A DNA stretch of 24,996 bases from an uncultured Anaerolineales bacterium (lineage in GTDB: Bacteria > Chloroflexota > Anaerolineae > Anaerolineales > Villigracilaceae). The notes below the pieces were generated by a model. The model had not been told where the DNA came from, searched no databases, and was given only the letters and a program-made list of their open reading frames with translations. This document shows, piece after piece, positions 22,313 to 24,996 of this stretch; within the stretch, counting starts at the first letter, position 1; each line of letters starts with the position of its first letter. Where the stretch lies: positions 1-24,996 of the forward strand of contig CALFXA010000260.1 in NCBI GenBank assembly GCA_937928015.1, written 5' to 3'. A program made the position numbers and the translations under genes.

Positions 22313-24628
22313 TTATGGGTTTCCTTGCTGAACCTGCGCCAGCAGCGCGCGGTAGTCTTCCACGTTGGCGGGATTCATCAGGATGATCTTCTGGATGACC
22401 TCCATGGCCTCGCGCTTCTTGCCCACGCCGAGGAAGGTCTCACCGAGCAGGTCCAGTTGCGCGACGGCCTCGTCGGTGCGGCCCGCACGGTGGAGTTGCT
22501 CGGCCCAGGCGCGTCGCAGCAAGGGCTGGTCGTCGTACTCGGCCACCAATTCCTCAAGGAACTTGAGCATGGGCTCGGTCTGATGTTTGCTTTCGAGATA
22601 GGTGATGTAGCCTTCCAACTCAGTCATGGCCTGCTGATCCAGACCCATGCGTAGGTTGAGTTCCACCAGGTTCTTGCGAATGTTGGCGTCATCGGGGCGC
22701 AGGGTGCGGATCTGCTCGAAGACGCGCAGGGCCTGTTTCCAGTTCAGACGCTGCATGTCGATGTCGGCCATGCGCTGCAGGATGTGAACATTCCAGGCAC
22801 GGTCCGCGTTCGATTGCTGGACCACACGCAGGGCGGTGGTGTAGGTCTTGCGGGCCAGGTCCAGTTCGGCCAGGCGGTAGTGGATGTCGGCTAGCTCAAG
22901 GTATTCGTTGATGGCGTCGTCCACCATGCCGCGCGCCACGAGCTGGTCGATGAGACGCGTTCGGGCGGAGAGGTCCATTGGCGCGAGCTGGATGACGCGC
23001 CGCAGCAGTTTGGTGGCCTGGCCCACCTCGCCGCGCACCCCATAGGCATGTGCCACCACGCTGAACTTGACGATGGCATCCTGCGGGCGTCCCTCCTGAA
23101 TCAGCAAGTCGCCGATCAGGGTGTGGAGCGGCAGATAGGTCGGCGCGTGCTGGACGGCGTCGAAAGCCTCGGCCATGGCGGGCCGCAGGAATCCCATGCG
23201 TGCCAGTTGATGCACGCGGTTGATCGACTCGAGCACCTGGCTCGACTGGGCCTGGAGCAGCACCTCGGCGATGGGCATCAGGCCGCCCTCCTGCTTGGGC
23301 ATCTGCTCGCGTGACCGGTGCAACTGGTCGCGCCAGTCCGGGCGGGCCAGCAGCCCATTGACGTTGTCGCACAGACGGCGACAGGCCTCTTCGTCGGTCT
23401 GATTTTGCTGGGTCTCGATCAACGGCTCATATAGCTGGCGGACCTCGTCGGCCTGGTCGGCAGGAACCACCATCGCATCGGCCAGGCGCAACGCCTCCAG
23501 ATATTCGAGTGAGGCTTCCTTCATCTGGCCTTTGCGATTGAGAATCTGTCCCTGCAACAGGCGGGACGCCAGGTTGTAATCGTTATGCTTGACGGCGTGC
23601 TGGAGATGCCGCTGGGCGCTTTCGAGACGGTCACCCTTGGAGCGCAACAGGCCCAGCACGAAGTACAGCGACGGGTGACTGAATCCCGCTTCGAGAGCGC
23701 GATCCAACTCTTCGGCGGCCTGCGCGTCCTGGTTGCGGGAGAGGGCGTCGATGGCCAGGCCGAGGTGCAGCACCACCTTGGTCTGCTCGGCGCTCTGCAT
23801 CGAGAGTTGTCCCGTGCCGCGCATGATGGCGGCCAGTCCGCGGCGCTCCTGCGAGGCGGCGGGACTCTCGTCCGAGTATTCGAAGAGGATCTCTGCCAGT
23901 TGAGACAACGCCTTTTGGCGCGCCTCCGCAATCGGGTCCAGGCCTGATTCCGCCTGTTTGGGTTTCTGCAACTGCTTGACCTGCGCCATGCGAATGGGTC
24001 CCGTACCACCCTTGGTCCGCACCGGCTTGGGGAGCAATTGTCCCGTCTTGAGCAGGGTCTGCGCCTGACGCGCCTCGGGGTTGGCAGGCATCAGTTGCAG
24101 GGCCTTGTCCACCATCTCCTGCGTCTTCTCGGCGTTGCCCGCGCGCTGGAAGATGCTGGCAATAGCCAGGTATTCGGTGACCGCCTGCTGAGTATGGCCC
24201 AGTCTTTCGTGGACGAGCGCCAGGCGAGAATGGGCGGCGGCCTGCTCGGGGTTGAGCGTGGTGACACGCACCCAGTTTTCGAGGGCCTTATCCACGTCGC
24301 GCTGACTGAGGTACAGGTCGGCGGCGCGCATGGCCGCTTCGACAGCCATCCTCAAGTCGCCGAGGCGCTCGGAGAGTTGAGCCACCTTCTCGAACGGGAC
24401 AGGGTCGTTGGGCGAGAGCTTGGCAACGTATTGATACGTCTGCAGCGCCTCTTCGAACTGCCCCACCTGATAGAGCGCCAGCCCCAGGCTGTTGAGCGCC
24501 TTGGGCTGATCGGGGAACTCCTCCAACGCCTTGCGGTAGGAAGTGATGGCCTTGTCCCACTCCTGGTCCCAGGCGGCCGAGTGGCCCTCATTCATGGCTT
24601 TCTGAAAAACGTCTTCTCGTCCAGGCAT
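22313..24628 (-). CDS. Large tetratricopeptide-repeat protein
   Basis: 771-residue soluble protein made almost entirely of helical repeats. Several canonical TPR units are visible near the start (WDKAITSYRKALEEFPDQPKA is one; another begins ALNSLGLALYQVGQFEEAL) and again in the last third (RKNLVELNLRMGLDQQAM, AWAEQLHRAGRTDEAV). A linker rich in Lys, Gly and Gln at about 195-225 (KTGQLLPKPVRTKGGTGP) separates the N-terminal TPR set from the rest. There is no signal peptide, membrane helix or catalytic domain, so it is a scaffold or protein-interaction protein. ATG 24628 lies 6 bases from a candidate -10 box. polA follows upstream, 81 bases away. No partner can be named. Confidence 0.85.
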   Translation of the reverse strand: MPGREDVFQKAMNEGHSAAWDQEWDKAITSYRKALEEFPDQPKALNSLGLALYQVGQFEEALQTYQYVAKLSPNDPVPFEKVAQLSERLGDLRMAVEAAMRAADLYLSQRDVDKALENWVRVTTLNPEQAAAHSRLALVHERLGHTQQAVTEYLAIASIFQRAGNAEKTQEMVDKALQLMPANPEARQAQTLLKTGQLLPKPVRTKGGTGPIRMAQVKQLQKPKQAESGLDPIAEARQKALSQLAEILFEYSDESPAASQERRGLAAIMRGTGQLSMQSAEQTKVVLHLGLAIDALSRNQDAQAAEELDRALEAGFSHPSLYFVLGLLRSKGDRLESAQRHLQHAVKHNDYNLASRLLQGQILNRKGQMKEASLEYLEALRLADAMVVPADQADEVRQLYEPLIETQQNQTDEEACRRLCDNVNGLLARPDWRDQLHRSREQMPKQEGGLMPIAEVLLQAQSSQVLESINRVHQLARMGFLRPAMAEAFDAVQHAPTYLPLHTLIGDLLIQEGRPQDAIVKFSVVAHAYGVRGEVGQATKLLRRVIQLAPMDLSARTRLIDQLVARGMVDDAINEYLELADIHYRLAELDLARKTYTTALRVVQQSNADRAWNVHILQRMADIDMQRLNWKQALRVFEQIRTLRPDDANIRKNLVELNLRMGLDQQAMTELEGYITYLESKHQTEPMLKFLEELVAEYDDQPLLRRAWAEQLHRAGRTDEAVAQLDLLGETFLGVGKKREAMEVIQKIILMNPANVEDYRALLAQVQQGNP

Positions 24629-24634
24629 ACCGTT

Positions 24635-24662
24635 TGTCTACCGTTTCTTCAAAGGGTGCAAA
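24635..24662 (-). promoter_or_regulatory. Candidate promoter of the TPR-protein gene
   Basis: Minus strand: TTTGCA (24657-24662), a 16-base spacer and TAGACA (24635-24640), ending 6 bases before the ATG at 24628. This would give a leaderless message, like the gene at 9915, whose box is also preceded by GG. Confidence 0.4.
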
Positions 24663-24709
24663 TACGACAGGGATATTTTATCTTTAGTATCTCGAATTGC
24701 CAATTCGAC

Positions 24710-24950
24710 TTACAGTACCGTCATCTCGCCCCAGCGAGGGCCGTAGCGCGCCTCGGTCGAGAGCGGGATGCTGAGCGGATACGCCGAGGACATGGTCTCC
24801 TGCACCACACGGGCGGTCTGCTCGATCTCTTCTTTGGGACATTCCAGCACGAGTTCGTCGTGCACCTGCAGGAGCATCCGTCCGCGGAGTTTGGCCTTCG
24901 CCAGCGCGTCGGGCATCTTCAACATGGCGATCTTCATGATGTCCGCCGCC
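24710..24950 (-). CDS. polA: DNA polymerase I, C-terminal fragment
   Basis: The last 80 residues of family A DNA polymerase I, the repair and Okazaki-fragment polymerase. The conserved AADIMKIAMLKM segment is followed by motif C, LLQVHDELVLECP, whose His and Asp-Glu are part of the polymerase active site, and the protein ends at a TAA (24710-24712). The coding sequence is cut at 24950, in the codon for the residue before AADIMK (typically Thr), where sequencing adapter begins. The longer open frame running to 24967 and starting MCSSDL is adapter sequence, not protein. The rest of polA lies outside the contig. Confidence 0.93.
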
Positions 24951-24996
24951 AGATCGGAAGAGCACACGTCTGAACTCCAGTCACGAGTGGATATCT
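24951..24996. other. Illumina TruSeq adapter and index, assembly artefact
   Basis: Bases 24951-24983 read AGATCGGAAGAGC followed by ACACGTCTGAACTCCAGTCAC, the standard TruSeq read-through adapter. Bases 24984-24989, GAGTGG, agree with the index I recall as TruSeq index 23, followed by ATATCT, the start of the adapter tail. The join to polA falls inside a codon. This end is artificial and should be trimmed. Confidence 0.98.

Noticed and set aside
1..24950. CRISPR array, transposon ends, tRNA or rRNA genes
   Set aside because: None was seen on reading both strands; the repeats found are single hairpins.
24710..24967. Complete small protein starting MCSSDL
   Set aside because: The first residues come from adapter sequence; the real protein is the C-terminal end of DNA polymerase I.

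Overview
The window is a high-GC bacterial segment, most likely from a Chloroflexota (Anaerolineae-like) genome assembled from a metagenome. This is inferred from the gene mix, not from a marker gene: exported proteins with long Pro/Thr spacers, C39-peptidase and SUMF1-type lipoproteins, an actinobacterial/archaeal-style inositol-3-phosphate synthase and a SAM-I-controlled metK. No rRNA, tRNA, CRISPR array, transposase or phage gene was seen. Both ends are cut inside genes. The last 46 bases (24951-24996) are not biological: they match the Illumina TruSeq read-through adapter plus an index, joined directly to a truncated polA.

Layout. (1) 1-1026, minus: inositol-3-phosphate synthase, 3' end missing, divergent from (2) 1141-4505, plus: a tightly coupled trio of soluble GAF-histidine kinase, PfkB-like protein without the usual catalytic Asp, and M20 metallopeptidase. 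(3) 4595-4936: a small AT-rich membrane protein, converging through a shared terminator on (4) 4984-5997, minus: an SDR-type L-threonine 3-dehydrogenase-like enzyme. (5) 6088-9744, plus: a lipoprotein with a concanavalin-like domain, a two-helix membrane protein, a multi-spanning membrane protein, an unknown 331-aa protein and a 57-aa single-helix peptide, followed by a long hairpin terminator/repeat. (6) 9915-14013: a surface-protein block with a membrane-anchored C39 peptidase/TPR protein, two paralogous SUMF1-domain lipoproteins and, between them on the minus strand, an orphan OmpR-like response regulator. (7) 14072-15532: promoter, SAM-I riboswitch with a readable terminator/antiterminator, and metK. 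(8) 15675-21145, plus: a glycan operon of a polyprenyl-phosphate sugar-1-phosphate transferase, two GT2 glycosyltransferases and a large GT-C-like membrane protein. (9) 21187-24950, minus: COX15-type heme A synthase, a 771-aa TPR protein and the C-terminal end of DNA polymerase I.

How the parts may work together. The glycan operon has the order expected for making a lipid-linked oligosaccharide and moving it onto an acceptor. Several exported proteins here have Thr/Pro-rich stalks that could be such acceptors, but that link is inference. The SUMF1 lipoproteins lack the two catalytic cysteines of formylglycine-generating enzyme, so they are probably structural or binding proteins. Heme A synthase suggests an aa3-type oxidase elsewhere in the genome.

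The points most worth a second look are the adapter at the right end, the PfkB-like protein with Ser in place of Asp inside the kinase operon, the SUMF1/C39/response-regulator block, the unassigned 331-aa protein with a weak nuclease-like pattern, and -10 boxes so close to start codons that some genes look leaderless. I did not find a clearly new defence or mobile system.
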